64,000 bases of DNA from Chaetoceros tenuissimus (GCA_021927905.1 BLLK01000057.1:248001-312000); one strand, 5' to 3'; positions 10,233-19,515 are shown, numbered from the stretch's first letter. Numbers and translations: made by a program. Notes: generated from the letters alone by a model not told the origin.

Positions 10233-10246
10233 GCGCAGAGGAAGCG
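10233..10246 (-). other. Primer binding site, complementary to the D-arm of initiator tRNA-Met
   Basis: The bases directly inside the 5' LTR read GCGCAGAGGAAGCG on the plus strand, almost the sequence of the eukaryotic initiator tRNA-Met D-arm (GCGCAGCGGAAGCG). The element strand is therefore complementary to an internal tRNA region rather than to the 3' CCA end. Internal (half-tRNA) iMet priming is known for Drosophila copia and Ty5. Confidence 0.6.
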
Positions 10247-10568
10247 TGTTATTATCCACTGATTTATCAAGAGGACAATAGACTCAATACACTGAAGGAA
10301 GTTATTCAATCAAGCGTATGTTTAGATTAAGTAAGCTAAGAAGATTGATTGAACATCTTCCTTTTACTGAATATGTAGTTTCATGCATGTAGTAGGCTTC
10401 TCTTGACTGACACAATCAATCAGGTTCAAGGGGAAGCAAATCAAACGCTGGCATCACGTCATCACATCAAAATAGCAATGACGTAATCCTTGTTGGTCCT
10501 ATCTTGACAACCACTTCAACATAATGACGTAGTTGACATTTCAATGACCTAATACCAATATTCCAACA
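10247..10568 (-). repeat. 5' LTR of the copia element
   Basis: 322 bp with TG...CA ends, matching 3770-4091 except for two substitutions. It holds the element promoter in minus orientation and the same three TGACGT cores. It is followed by GCTTG at 10569. Confidence 0.93.
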
Positions 10569-10573
10569 GCTTG
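10569..10573. repeat. Target site duplication, right copy (GCTTG)
   Basis: Directly follows the CA end of the LTR and matches 3765-3769. Confidence 0.9.
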
Positions 10574-11074
10574 TGACAAAGGTAGCTCAACTGTGCCATG
10601 GCTAGCATGTAATCTTGATTTTCATCTGATTCCCAGGCAATCAATTCATAGTCATCAGGAATGATTTTGAGAGACTTGATCATGATCGAATAATTTCTTG
10701 CTTTGGCAGGTTGAGTTGACTGATGCTCTTCAACACGATAGCGCTCAACGTATGATACGAATAGGGAGGCAGCTACTTCAAAAGGCTTACGCTCTAAAAG
10801 GTTTGGAATACGTAAAAGCTTACTTTCAAGATCAATCGCATTGTCATATTCTTTCGCCGTTCTTAAAGCTTCCACAGTTTGTATTTTCAATAATATTTTT
10901 TCATTTGTTTGCTCATTTTTCATTTCCCTGAGAATAAATGATTTTATGATAGCAATATAGATTAGTTAGTCACAATGCTTGAGTAAAAGTAACTCAGCTA
11001 GGAATTCGCCTACCTTCATTTGCATCGACTTTGCTAACGTGCTTGCGGTTACTTTTCTTTCCTTTCTTCCCCAT
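10569..11074 (-). pseudogene. MYND zinc-finger copy 3, 5' portion with a large internal deletion
   Basis: Exon 1 is preserved (11074-11014, MGKKGKKSNRKHVSK..., GT donor at 11013). Just after the donor the sequence jumps to FLAELLLLKHCD, the counterpart of FYELALIRTDKS in copy 2, so about 125 codons and the intron acceptor are missing. A stop and a frame change follow before the conserved frame resumes (SFILREMKNE...) and runs to LSYLCHK at the retrotransposon junction. The MYND finger itself lies at 3352-3764. This copy has both deletion and insertion damage. Confidence 0.8.
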
Positions 11075-11573
11075 TCCTCCTTTTCTCTTCTATTGCATCA
11101 ACTTTGTGTGAACAGATATGCCGTCTATGAAAGAACAAGATGAAGTTGCAGCAAGATGCAGCCTCAAAAACATGCTTAACGAGCCCGCCAAATGGGTCTG
11201 TCTGCCTTCCTCTTTCGTGGGAAACTAAAGATGGGACTAAAACATTTTCATTCTGGAGTAAGTACATACGAGTAGACATTGGAAAAAAATAAAATTTCCG
11301 ATGCCAGAAGCAACTAGAATTTTGTTTTGAAGCTGTTCAAAAATATTTTTTAGGACTTTACTTCTATCGATAAAATTAATCATTGTAAATCTTTTCTTTT
11401 TGTTTTGGACTCCATGTTGATGATTTTTCAAGTCGCCTCGATAAATTAGTGTACCTTACAAGAAATGTCAAGAACAAAAGGGACTCTATCTTCGATTCGC
11501 AAAGTAAGTGGGCAATATGTATGTACATGCTGCTTATGAAAGCCCGGTATGCAAAATCTAAATCAATATATGA
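11075..11573. other. Flank between MYND copies 3 and 2
   Basis: Contains CCCGCCAAA (11184-11192), a degenerate second E2F-like site TTTCGTGGGAAA (11213-11224), and AAGATGGGACT at 11228-11238, all shared with the promoter of MYND copy 2. The rest is the 3' flank of MYND copy 2. No gene seen. Confidence 0.5.
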
Positions 11574-13003
11574 TCATAGACGATTCCTATTTTGCAAAAT
11601 CTTAGTTCCCGAAAAATTCTCAAACTCGAAACACTTGTCTTTCAGTCCAAGTCCATACGAAAGAAACACAATGCATTCTTTCTTGAAACGTCTTTCCATC
11701 TTTGCCTCTCTCTCTTCATCGCTATTTTCTTTCGCTTCCATCCAAATCCTAAAGGCTTTTAGCACAGGACAAAACACTTTATGCCCCAACCTGGTACCCT
11801 GGACTTCATTCTTCATCCAGGATTCACGCTGATGATCAATACCACAGTAGCAAGATACTCTGCAGTCACTGCATATTAGCTGTAGTTTTGAAGGTGTATT
11901 AGATTTTTGATGACAAGTAGAACAGTGGTTACGATACTTCCACTTCGCGGAAGCAATACATTCAATGCGTTGAATAGCTCCTTCCAAGTAATTCCGCGTA
12001 AACTGCTCATTGTTATCTTTCTTATGACAGAGGTAGCTCAACTGTGCCGAGGCTAGCAAATAGTCATGTCTGAGACAATCATCGTCATCAACTCCTCTGG
12101 AATGCTGTGAAGAAGACCGTACATAACGGAATAGTTTCTTGCTTTGGCGGATGGAAGTGACTGATACTTTTCAATACGATAGCGCTCAACGAACGAAACC
12201 AATAGGGATGCTGTTGTCTCGAAAGGCTTGGACTCTAGGAGATTTGCAATATTACCTAAAACAAGTTCACCATCAAGATCAATCGCTGTTTTGTATTCTT
12301 TCACCACCCTCAAAGCATCTATAGTATGTGCTTTCAATATCATTATTTTCTTGCCTGTTGTCTCATCTTTCATTGTTGCCTCGTCTTTCATCTCTCTAAG
12401 AATAAATGATTTTATAATCGGAATCTTTGAAAGACTTTTATCCGTTCGAATCAGAGCCAACTCATAGAATAGTTGCAATGACTTCATGTCAATACTGATA
12501 CTGCTAGGTACATTCTCTTCTAATATCTGAGTATCTAAAGTCACCAAATGAGAATATTTTGAAGCCAAATCATTGTATACCTCAATCACGTTTCCATAAT
12601 TCTTCCTGAAATCAAATTCAATGAACATAAGAACCCTGTAGCTTTCTACAAGAGCTGTTGCGAAATGATTGCCTCCTTGTTCATCTCGTCTAGACTTGGC
12701 TAGTGCTACGCTTGCGTTCGTCATAGCATTCTCTTGTGTTGCTAAGTATGTAATAGCATCCCGTTCCCTCGAAGCAGCTTCAGAGTACTGTTTCTTCTCG
12801 ATTTTGTCATAGACAAGTGCTTGCATCTTTTGCATATTATTCAAAATTTTTATAAGGGCGACTAGGTAGAGGAGCAGCAATGATTAGTATCTAGGTGAGA
12901 AGTATAGACACGAAGCAGGTATAAAGCAAATAATACATCTACCTTCATTTGCATCGAGTTTGATTCCCTTCTGTCGTTTACTTTTCTTTCCTTTCTTCCC
13001 CAT
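11574..13003 (-). pseudogene. MYND zinc-finger protein, copy 2, probable frameshift
   Basis: Exon 1 is 13003-12943 (MGKKGKKSKRQKGIKLDANE), the intron 12942-12862 (81 bp, GT...CTACCTAG), and the frame resumes at 12861 with VALIKILNNMQKMQ. The helical N-terminal region runs to IPEELMTMIVSD. There the frame reads into a TAG near 12060, while a shifted frame continues DYLLASAQLSYLCHK and carries the complete MYND finger (CSTC, CSDC, CYCGIDH) and the tail FENFSGTKILQNRNRL. Copy 3 is continuous across this point, so a small indel around 12065-12075 is likely. It is the best preserved copy and could be functional if the indel is an assembly error. Confidence 0.75.
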
Positions 13004-13502
13004 TCTTCTTTACAAAGGTCAACTACTATTCTAGAATGATATGGAGATGTTGCACAATTGCATAATAGGTTTGTTTGTAAAAGGATACTCCGTCATGAAA
13101 AAAGCAGCAACAAATCTTGAAGAGCCCGCCAAATGGGTCTGTCTGCCGTATCTTTGGCGGGAAACGAAAGATGGGACTAAAACATTGTATTACACATGGG
13201 AAAGCACTTGAAGTACATGCGAATAGTCATTGGAAAACAGTAAAAACTACAACTCCACTTTTGTAATGACCTCGAATGAATTTTACTCTAGTTTTATAGA
13301 TTACGATCGATCCGTTTCTCAAAGAGCGAATCAATGAGGACAGTACTGATTTATTTGGTATCACTTTCCTACACCGAGCAACCAGAGTTGTCAAAAAATG
13401 TTAGTATTTCACATCAAGAAGCTAAATAATTGTTTATGTAAGGCTTTATTTCAAATTTTAGACTCTAGATGTGAATTCCGTGGAATTTCCTAGTAAATAT
13501 GA
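13004..13502. other. Promoter of MYND copy 2 and 3' flank of coiled-coil gene b
   Basis: Carries two E2F-like sites and the AAGATGGGACT element (separate entry). Between about 13200 and 13500 I see nothing recognisable. Confidence 0.5.
13125..13178. promoter_or_regulatory. Paired E2F-like sites plus AAGATGGGACTAAAACAT
   Basis: CCCGCCAAA at 13125-13133 and TTTGGCGGGAAA at 13153-13164 form two opposed E2F/DP consensus sites 122 and 150 bp upstream of the MYND copy 2 start. AAGATGGGACTAAAACAT follows at 13168. The 12-bp palindrome-like site is a textbook E2F match. Confidence 0.55.
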
Positions 13503-14096
13503 TCAAGAATAGTAAATATAATATCGCCCATTGCTTTCTTGTACAAGTCGAGGCTCACGACCAATCAAAACGTTCACTTGTGCCTTCAGTTCTGCTCTAA
13601 ATTCTTCCTTGTTGCGGTTACTACTAATATAAAAAGTTGATGGTATGAAATGTCCAAGTCCATTCATAAACTTTAGCAAAATACCCTGTACTAATTCTTT
13701 ACTGTTCGATCTTTGAATAACATTACTTTTATCCACATATGAATATTCAAATGAAGCAATGTGAGCATTTGCAATTGCACTAGACAACTTTTGAACTTTC
13801 AACTGTTGTTCCAGCTGTTGCTCCATTATTTTTTTAATGCCATTGAGATTGCGATTCACAGTATTGATATTGTCACTAACTTTGGAGATCTCTGACGACT
13901 GTTGTTCGACAATCTCCTTCAATTCTTCTAAATTATCAGTATTCTTGCCCATATCCAAAGAGAGTTTTGCTAGATTTCTGTTGAATTCTTCCATCTCATT
14001 TGTGAGCTTCTTTTGTGTAAGTAAATTCACTTTTAAAGTAGCTACCTCCATAAGGGCCTCGGCGGCAGGTGACAACTTATTCTTGGCGTCAGACAT
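13503..14096 (-). CDS. Coiled-coil protein, MYND-linked family, copy b
   Basis: A 197-residue paralogue of the protein at 2384-2941, with an extra 13 or so residues near the N-terminus (EVATLKVNLLTQ). Residues about 20-100 are a long heptad-rich coiled coil with a repeated EQQLEQQL segment; the C-terminal half contains SSNRNKEEFRAELKAQVN and the conserved GREPRL...GRYYIYY end. It begins at MSDAKNK. The gene sits 500 bp upstream of MYND copy 2 on the same strand, matching the copy a/copy 1 layout. The frame is intact, unlike the MYND partners, so selection may act on this gene. Function unknown. Confidence 0.75.
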   Translation of the reverse strand: MSDAKNKLSPAAEALMEVATLKVNLLTQKKLTNEMEEFNRNLAKLSLDMGKNTDNLEELKEIVEQQSSEISKVSDNINTVNRNLNGIKKIMEQQLEQQLKVQKLSSAIANAHIASFEYSYVDKSNVIQRSNSKELVQGILLKFMNGLGHFIPSTFYISSNRNKEEFRAELKAQVNVLIGREPRLVQESNGRYYIYYS

Positions 14097-14411
14097 GTCT
14101 CTACTTTGACAATGTTGAAAGAGTTATTATGTTTGTTTCTTTCATCTAGCTGCAAAAAACCGCAAAAGATTGATTTTGATTGATCTATTCCTATTTGTGA
14201 CGGGATTTGTAGGAATAGATTTTGGCGCGAAATGGTAAGATGGGACTGAACTTCCGTATCAGTATCTACGTACGGGTAGACATTGGAAGAAATCAGAACA
14301 AACGACAAACGACAACCTCAAACAAATAATTACTACGCAGTGTCTACTTACTTTACTTCATAAACGTGTCATCAGTATAGAACATAGCAAACTTCGACCT
14401 TCCAACTATCA
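14097..14411. other. Divergent promoter between coiled-coil gene b and the DUF4864 gene
   Basis: 315 bp between two outward-facing genes. It holds the E2F-like site TTTGGCGCGAAA and AAGATGGGACT. Nothing coding was recognised. Confidence 0.5.
14221..14247. promoter_or_regulatory. E2F-like site in a divergent promoter
   Basis: TTTGGCGCGAAA at 14221-14232 fits the E2F consensus on both strands and lies 125 bp upstream of coiled-coil gene b and 180 bp upstream of the DUF4864 gene. AAGATGGGACT follows at 14237-14247. Confidence 0.55.
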
Positions 14412-14906
14412 ATGTTTCCCCTTCGAGATTTACCCTTAACGTTGCTCGTGGCAGCTCTATCATATTCAAAAGTAGCAAATGCATATTCTTCATCATTCAT
14501 CCATAAAAGCAATTCACCAGAGTCGATAATACAAAAGCAACTAGATGCCCTGCAGCAAGATGATATGTACACTGTTTTCAAATATGCTTCGCCTTCAAAT
14601 AAAGCGGCAACTGGTCCATGGCAGCGATTCGGGAAAATGGTTCGTTCACCACCCTATCTACCTTTGATAAATCATAAAAGAGCTGATGTATTATTCATGA
14701 CAACGAGACGAGATAGGAGCGTTAAATTTCTAGTGAGAGTTTGGAAATCCGATGAACTTGGCAATGAAATGGAAGATAAAGAACTTAAGGCATACCCATG
14801 TCCAGTATATTACGAATGGATATTGTCTAAAGTAGAATATGTAGAGGATGACAGTCCGTACAAAGATTGCTACATGGTAGATGGAGTAATGCCTATGAAA
14901 ATATGA
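14412..14906 (+). CDS. DUF4864-like protein with signal peptide
   Basis: A 164-residue protein. Residues 1-24 are a signal peptide (PLTLLVAALSYSKVANA); the following Tyr resembles the aromatic +1 residue of diatom plastid pre-sequences, so plastid import is possible but weak. The mature part has the DUF4864 pattern: a helix IIQKQLDALQQDD, VFKYASPSNK, a Phe-x-x-Met-Val block (RFGKMVRSPPYLPL), then beta strands VLFMTTRR, VKFLVRVW, and a C-terminal WILSKVE. DUF4864 is found in bacteria and algae and has no assigned reaction. The ATG is the first in frame after the divergent promoter. Confidence 0.65.
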   Translation: MFPLRDLPLTLLVAALSYSKVANAYSSSFIHKSNSPESIIQKQLDALQQDDMYTVFKYASPSNKAATGPWQRFGKMVRSPPYLPLINHKRADVLFMTTRRDRSVKFLVRVWKSDELGNEMEDKELKAYPCPVYYEWILSKVEYVEDDSPYKDCYMVDGVMPMKI

Positions 14907-15141
14907 AGAAGATATGCAGGTAGGATATATTTTAACAAATAATTTTATAAATAATTAGGTATTTTATTTAAAGTAAACATAATACATATATTAGCTTGTT
15001 GAGAAGACATATAGAAAGGTATGCATGCAAAATAAGAGAAAGTTGTCAATGTTCTTTTGTCAATAAAGTGAAGGAATCCACAGCATACAATATAATCTCA
15101 CGAAGGCACATTTAAACACATGTAATGCTAAATGTAAATAC

Positions 15142-16803
15142 TTAGACGTCTTCTTCTTTGTCTTGACCAGAGATCTCTTTTTCTTCCTCATTTTCCTCTT
15201 CTTCTGTCGATTCCTCTGTTGATTCTTCCCCAGAATTTCCAGGAAAGTCTTCTTGATCCTCACCATTGTCCAATACTTCTCCTGTATAGTCAGGTGGACA
15301 TTCTTCATCAATAGAGTGGCTCAACTCTTGATGGACTTCTAGTGCTCGTTCTGAATCAAGTAAAAAGGATACAGATTTACGCTCGGAAGTATTATTTGTA
15401 AGCCCTCTATTAGAATCATTCATGGTGGATACGGACCTGTCGGAAGCATTCACTTTGAAGGAAAGTTCCGAAGTAGGAGTGTGAGAACCAATAGTTTTCA
15501 CACCTGAAGCTTTCAAAGTTTTCCAGTCTGCATTGATAGTTTGGACCCCGGAAGCTTTCAATTTTTTCCAATCAGCACCTTGAAGAGATGGATTCTTATT
15601 GATTGTAGTTACTCCAGACGCCTTGAGTGCCTTCCAGCTTCCGCCGGTAGCACCAGTAGATTGAGTAGAAGATCGATTACTAGCATTCAATTTCTTTTTC
15701 TTGTCTTTTTTACTAGAGAATCTTCGGAGGAAAGAAAGACGGATTCTATCGAACAAATCAGGTGTAGCAACATCTTCACTGTGGAGAGATGGCTCTAGAT
15801 CTAATCCATCATTCCTCGTTATACTTTGAAACTCAAAGTTTCTAAAGAGACAAGGAAAGAGAGTATCTCTAAAAATTGCAAACATAATTTGTCTCCTTGG
15901 TGCTCTTGGATGGTCCTTTCTCAATCTTCCGTATCGCATACGGAAGTATACAATACTGTTAAGAAGGCCGGATAGTGGTACCAAGATATCATTGAGATAG
16001 TCTAGTGGTTTGTTAAAGATTGCACCATAGAATCCAAGGAAGCCATTGACGGTAACTAGAGTCCAAGGTACAGCAATAATGATGAAATATAGAATGCATT
16101 GTTTCGCTACAATTCTGGTACGTTCAAGAGTAACATGGCCAGAGTTCAAGTTGGACCATCTTGCCGATTTCTTTTCAGTTTTTCGGACATGTAGATAAAC
16201 CATCAAGAGACATCCAAAATTGAAGAGAATTGCAATCAGCCAAAGGTAGAGATTTGTGATTGACAACTTCATAAAGAAAGTGTCTGGAGCCGTAGGATAT
16301 GGAAAGCAGACTGCAAAGTACGGAGAAAATGGACTAGCCTTGAACATTACCGTAGCAGCAGCTGAAATCGCAACCAATAGGCCATAGCTCCAAGGAATAA
16401 GATGAAAACAAACCTCAATCTTTTTGAGTTTTCTAGGTGTCCAGTTGTACTTTACAATCAAGAGATAGTACAAAGCTAGGGAATCGTTGTAGGCAAGGGT
16501 CGTGTGTCCGAAGAGAGCATATAGAAAACCAGAAGCGTTGCAAGATGCATCATTTCCTACCCCACTGACTCCATTAGGACTCAGAGAGGAAGCATAGGTA
16601 GGCAACCATAGATGGCCTGTCAAATGTAGAAAGCATAAGATTAAATCGCTACATGACATCAAACCTATCAGGCGTTGCTGAATATTCTCACGATTCTTTT
16701 TCTCTCGGAGAACAGATATGATAATCATGGAAGCTCCTATACATGATAGGAAAGCTACTGTGCTTTTCAGCACAAACCAGAGAGTTACAAGGGAGCTACT
16801 CAT
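15142..16803 (-). CDS. GPCR, slime-mould cAMP-receptor-like, with Trp-Lys repeats in the tail
   Basis: A 553-residue seven-helix receptor. Hydrophobic segments lie near residues 8-30, 45-67, 93-115, 130-152, 175-197, 233-255 and 263-283. The LMSCSDLILCF motif in helix 2 and the short loops resemble the cAMP-receptor-like/secretin-like class of protists. The long cytoplasmic tail contains three copies of WKxLKASGVxTI (about 15496-15640) and ends in a very acidic Glu/Ser stretch. No intron is needed, unlike the two GPCRs at 51959 and 62314. It would act at the cell surface; its ligand is unknown. It is transcribed away from the lipoxygenase-like gene across a 522-bp gap. Confidence 0.82.
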   Translation of the reverse strand: MSSSLVTLWFVLKSTVAFLSCIGASMIIISVLREKKNRENIQQRLIGLMSCSDLILCFLHLTGHLWLPTYASSLSPNGVSGVGNDASCNASGFLYALFGHTTLAYNDSLALYYLLIVKYNWTPRKLKKIEVCFHLIPWSYGLLVAISAAATVMFKASPFSPYFAVCFPYPTAPDTFFMKLSITNLYLWLIAILFNFGCLLMVYLHVRKTEKKSARWSNLNSGHVTLERTRIVAKQCILYFIIIAVPWTLVTVNGFLGFYGAIFNKPLDYLNDILVPLSGLLNSIVYFRMRYGRLRKDHPRAPRRQIMFAIFRDTLFPCLFRNFEFQSITRNDGLDLEPSLHSEDVATPDLFDRIRLSFLRRFSSKKDKKKKLNASNRSSTQSTGATGGSWKALKASGVTTINKNPSLQGADWKKLKASGVQTINADWKTLKASGVKTIGSHTPTSELSFKVNASDRSVSTMNDSNRGLTNNTSERKSVSFLLDSERALEVHQELSHSIDEECPPDYTGEVLDNGEDQEDFPGNSGEESTEESTEEEENEEEKEISGQDKEEDV

Positions 16804-17325
16804 TTTGGAATGATGTGATGGAGTTATGTCGAAGAGGTAGCTTAGGTGAATGATGGCCGTTGTTGAATTCAGCAGCAGTCTGTTGATTTATGTGCTGTAC
16901 TATTTACAGACGGACTACGGAACACTGGAATGTATGCAAGGAGAGGATGATTGAAAAGATACTTAAAAAGTGTTCGGATTACATCGATTCTGAGACAAAG
17001 GCTTCTCACGATATCTAAATTGTAGCTATTTATATGTGAATAACATTACATTCTACATATTGACGATTTTTCAATCGTTCTTGATAAATAATCAATAAGT
17101 AAAGGAAGACTTTTCTTGACGGCCTGAAGGGTCATTTGTATTAAACTTCTGAAAACCTGTACTGGAGTTTGTTATCCCTGACGGGAAAGGTTCTTGTGAG
17201 AAGAGGGTTCTCGATTTACTTCAACTGATGCCAAATGCCAAAATCTGGATTTTTCCGACTAGACTCCATAGCTCTAATTGGATCTTTATTTTCCATTGTC
17301 TCATTGATAAAGATATCTCGAAAGT
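16804..17325. other. Divergent promoter region between GPCR and lipoxygenase-like gene
   Basis: 522 bp between two outward-facing genes. I see no recognisable motif or open frame with conservation; it presumably contains both promoters. Confidence 0.45.
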
Positions 17326-19515
17326 ATGAATTCGCTGCGTCTTTCTCTAAGCTTAGCCATAATATGTGCAGTTATTTGCAGTACCTATGCATCAGTAGCA
17401 AGTTCAAGCCATTGGAATGCATATAAACAAAAGGAACTCTTTCTAGCTAACAAACCTACCCCCGAAAAAGATATCTTGGTCAAAGAAATTACAACTGTAA
17501 AAATCAAAGGTTGCAAGGACAACAACTGTCCTTTAAAAAGAATCTTGAACAATATTGAAGATAAAGAAGTTTTCGTATCTCTCTGCTATGGTGATGAATG
17601 TATCCTCAAAAGCATCGATTTGCATAAACCTCAACAATGGAATACAGATTGTTTACTCGAAGGATTGGTGAATGGACACATTATCATTAACCCTGAGTCC
17701 AAGGAGAAGCTCGTTTGTGAACTTAGAGTGAGAAATAAATCACTATTTGGACCTATGAAAAACATGAAACTATTTCGTGTGATGGATATTGCAGCCGCTC
17801 TTTTCTTGGGAATGAAGGCAAAAGAGAGAACCATTGTCACAGCGACCTTTGAACCAGAACAACTCAAGAGTCAAGTCGAAAAGGATACCATTCAAGCTCG
17901 CCTCAAATTCAAGGAAAATGTTGGTCGACAAGTCATGCTTCAATTGGGTCTTCATAGAGAAAACTGGAATGAACTGTATTCTACTTCCAAAAGCACCTAT
18001 AACGGAGACAACGTTGAACCATTCTTTCAATTGACTGGTAAATTCTTTATCAAAACCATGGATGAAGCGAATAATAAGAAAGCATGGGAATTCCAAAAGA
18101 CTACTGACCCTGCATGTCTCGATTTGAAAATGATTACACCTCTACTGGATGAATTTCCGCTCTTGTCCTTTCCCGAGACGGATGAATTTGATCCTGTTCC
18201 TCCCAAAGTCAAGACCACGTTCAAGATATTGGCTATGCTTCCATTTAAAGATAGCTTGACGCATTATAGAAATCGCTCTCATGGAATTAGTGATATTCGT
18301 CAAAAGGTTGGAAAGTATATTCCAGAGCCAAAGGAGGGTAGGTGGATGAACCCAGCCCGAGATGAATCCATGAAACGAGTTTATTTCAGTTCTATTGGAA
18401 ACTTTTTTGTCAAAAAGGCAGAAGGATTCAAGAATGGATATGTTGCTGATGTAACTGATATTAAGAAATATGCTGTACGAGAAAATGAACACAAGTATGT
18501 GAAGTATGGCGCCAAGACTTTTTTCGATGAGGAAGGTAATATCCAAAAGATTGAAGACAATGACGGAACAGTGTATAAACCAGGAGATGAGTATTGGGAA
18601 TGGGCAAAACTCAAGAGTAGAACAGCAGCATTTAGCAAAGCTGCATTTGTCCATCTTGCTGAAGTCCATTATTGTTGGGGTAATAGAGGTGGCGATGCGC
18701 TACGAATGTTTTTACCTCCAGAACATCCTATTCGTCGAGCATGTACTCCTCACTTTTACAAGACGCATCATACTTGCGTCAGAGCACAGAATTCACTTTT
18801 CGATGAGGCTGGACTTTTATTTCGAGGTTTAGCGTTGACCTATGAGGGTGGATTGAAGCAGGTTTTTATGGATTACATTGGTAACTTTGAGTTCTCGCGC
18901 TATCCAGATGATATCAAAAGTCAAGGAGTAGAGAATTGTCCTTTTCACGTAGGTGCCTTGGACGGTGTAGATTTGCATACAATCTTTTGCAACTATGTAT
19001 CCGAATTATTTGACGAGACCTATGAGAATGAAAAAGCTTTTAAACTCGACAAAGATATGAAACGTATGCACGAGTATTTGGTGAAAACGCTAAAGATCCC
19101 AAGAGAGCTGAGACCATATACACTCAACAATGCAAAAGCTATCTGGGGTGAAATTCTATTCAGAGTCACTGGCTTTCACAATGCGGTAGGTGCAGTAACA
19201 GCATTCGCCTTAGATCCAGCAATGACAAACATTCGTCAGCAAGAAAAGGAAATTGGCAAAGAGAATGGTACAAACTTGGTAGCGAGTGAAGAAGGTGCAA
19301 GTGGAGTAGCTTTCATCAGTGCCATTACACAACTACCTTGTCCGACCATTGGACAATGTTGGAAGCAGGTTTTGGCAAATCCTGATGCCAAGTCATATGC
19401 AAATCTAAGAAAGGCTTTGGATAAGTTGGAAGAGACTATTGAGATTCGCAATCAAGTGAGGTTCAGGAATGTCGACTATAGTCCTAAACATTGTGCAATA
19501 TCCATATCATCGTAG
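17326..19515 (+). CDS. Lipoxygenase-like protein, secretory
   Basis: 729 residues with a signal peptide (about 1-25, LSLSLAIICAVICSTYAS). The C-terminal half matches the lipoxygenase fold: iron-ligand motif HLAEVH (H443, H448), then HPIRRACTPHFYKT, and a late helix GFHNAVGAV with H618 as third His. Lipoxygenases add O2 to polyunsaturated fatty acids and feed diatom oxylipin production. Oddities: the residue four after H618, usually Asn/His/Ser, is Gly622; and the protein ends ISISS instead of a terminal Ile, whose carboxylate normally binds iron. An inactive or altered enzyme is possible. The intact long frame argues for a real gene. Confidence 0.82.
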   Translation: MNSLRLSLSLAIICAVICSTYASVASSSHWNAYKQKELFLANKPTPEKDILVKEITTVKIKGCKDNNCPLKRILNNIEDKEVFVSLCYGDECILKSIDLHKPQQWNTDCLLEGLVNGHIIINPESKEKLVCELRVRNKSLFGPMKNMKLFRVMDIAAALFLGMKAKERTIVTATFEPEQLKSQVEKDTIQARLKFKENVGRQVMLQLGLHRENWNELYSTSKSTYNGDNVEPFFQLTGKFFIKTMDEANNKKAWEFQKTTDPACLDLKMITPLLDEFPLLSFPETDEFDPVPPKVKTTFKILAMLPFKDSLTHYRNRSHGISDIRQKVGKYIPEPKEGRWMNPARDESMKRVYFSSIGNFFVKKAEGFKNGYVADVTDIKKYAVRENEHKYVKYGAKTFFDEEGNIQKIEDNDGTVYKPGDEYWEWAKLKSRTAAFSKAAFVHLAEVHYCWGNRGGDALRMFLPPEHPIRRACTPHFYKTHHTCVRAQNSLFDEAGLLFRGLALTYEGGLKQVFMDYIGNFEFSRYPDDIKSQGVENCPFHVGALDGVDLHTIFCNYVSELFDETYENEKAFKLDKDMKRMHEYLVKTLKIPRELRPYTLNNAKAIWGEILFRVTGFHNAVGAVTAFALDPAMTNIRQQEKEIGKENGTNLVASEEGASGVAFISAITQLPCPTIGQCWKQVLANPDAKSYANLRKALDKLEETIEIRNQVRFRNVDYSPKHCAISISS

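Larger units (their letters stand above)
3770..10568 (-). mobile_element. Ty1/copia LTR retrotransposon, apparently full length
   Basis: A 6.8-kb element in minus orientation. It has identical-length 322-bp LTRs with TG...CA ends, a primer-binding-site candidate next to the 5' LTR, an intact gag, an intact pol in the copia order (protease, integrase, reverse transcriptase, RNase H), and a purine-rich tract before the 3' LTR. The LTRs differ at only two positions that I could see, which suggests a young insertion. It sits inside MYND copy 3 in the same transcriptional direction as the host gene. The domain order places it in Pseudoviridae/copia; membership of the diatom CoDi groups is inferred, not tested. 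Confidence 0.93.

Noticed and set aside
10231-10249. Possible initiator tRNA fragment gene (GCGCAGAGGAAGCG)
   Set aside because: It directly adjoins the LTR and no full cloverleaf follows; the primer-binding-site reading explains it.
12055-12080. Second intron in MYND copy 2 explaining the frame change
   Set aside because: No GT...AG pair of plausible size exists, and copy 3 is continuous here; an indel fits better.
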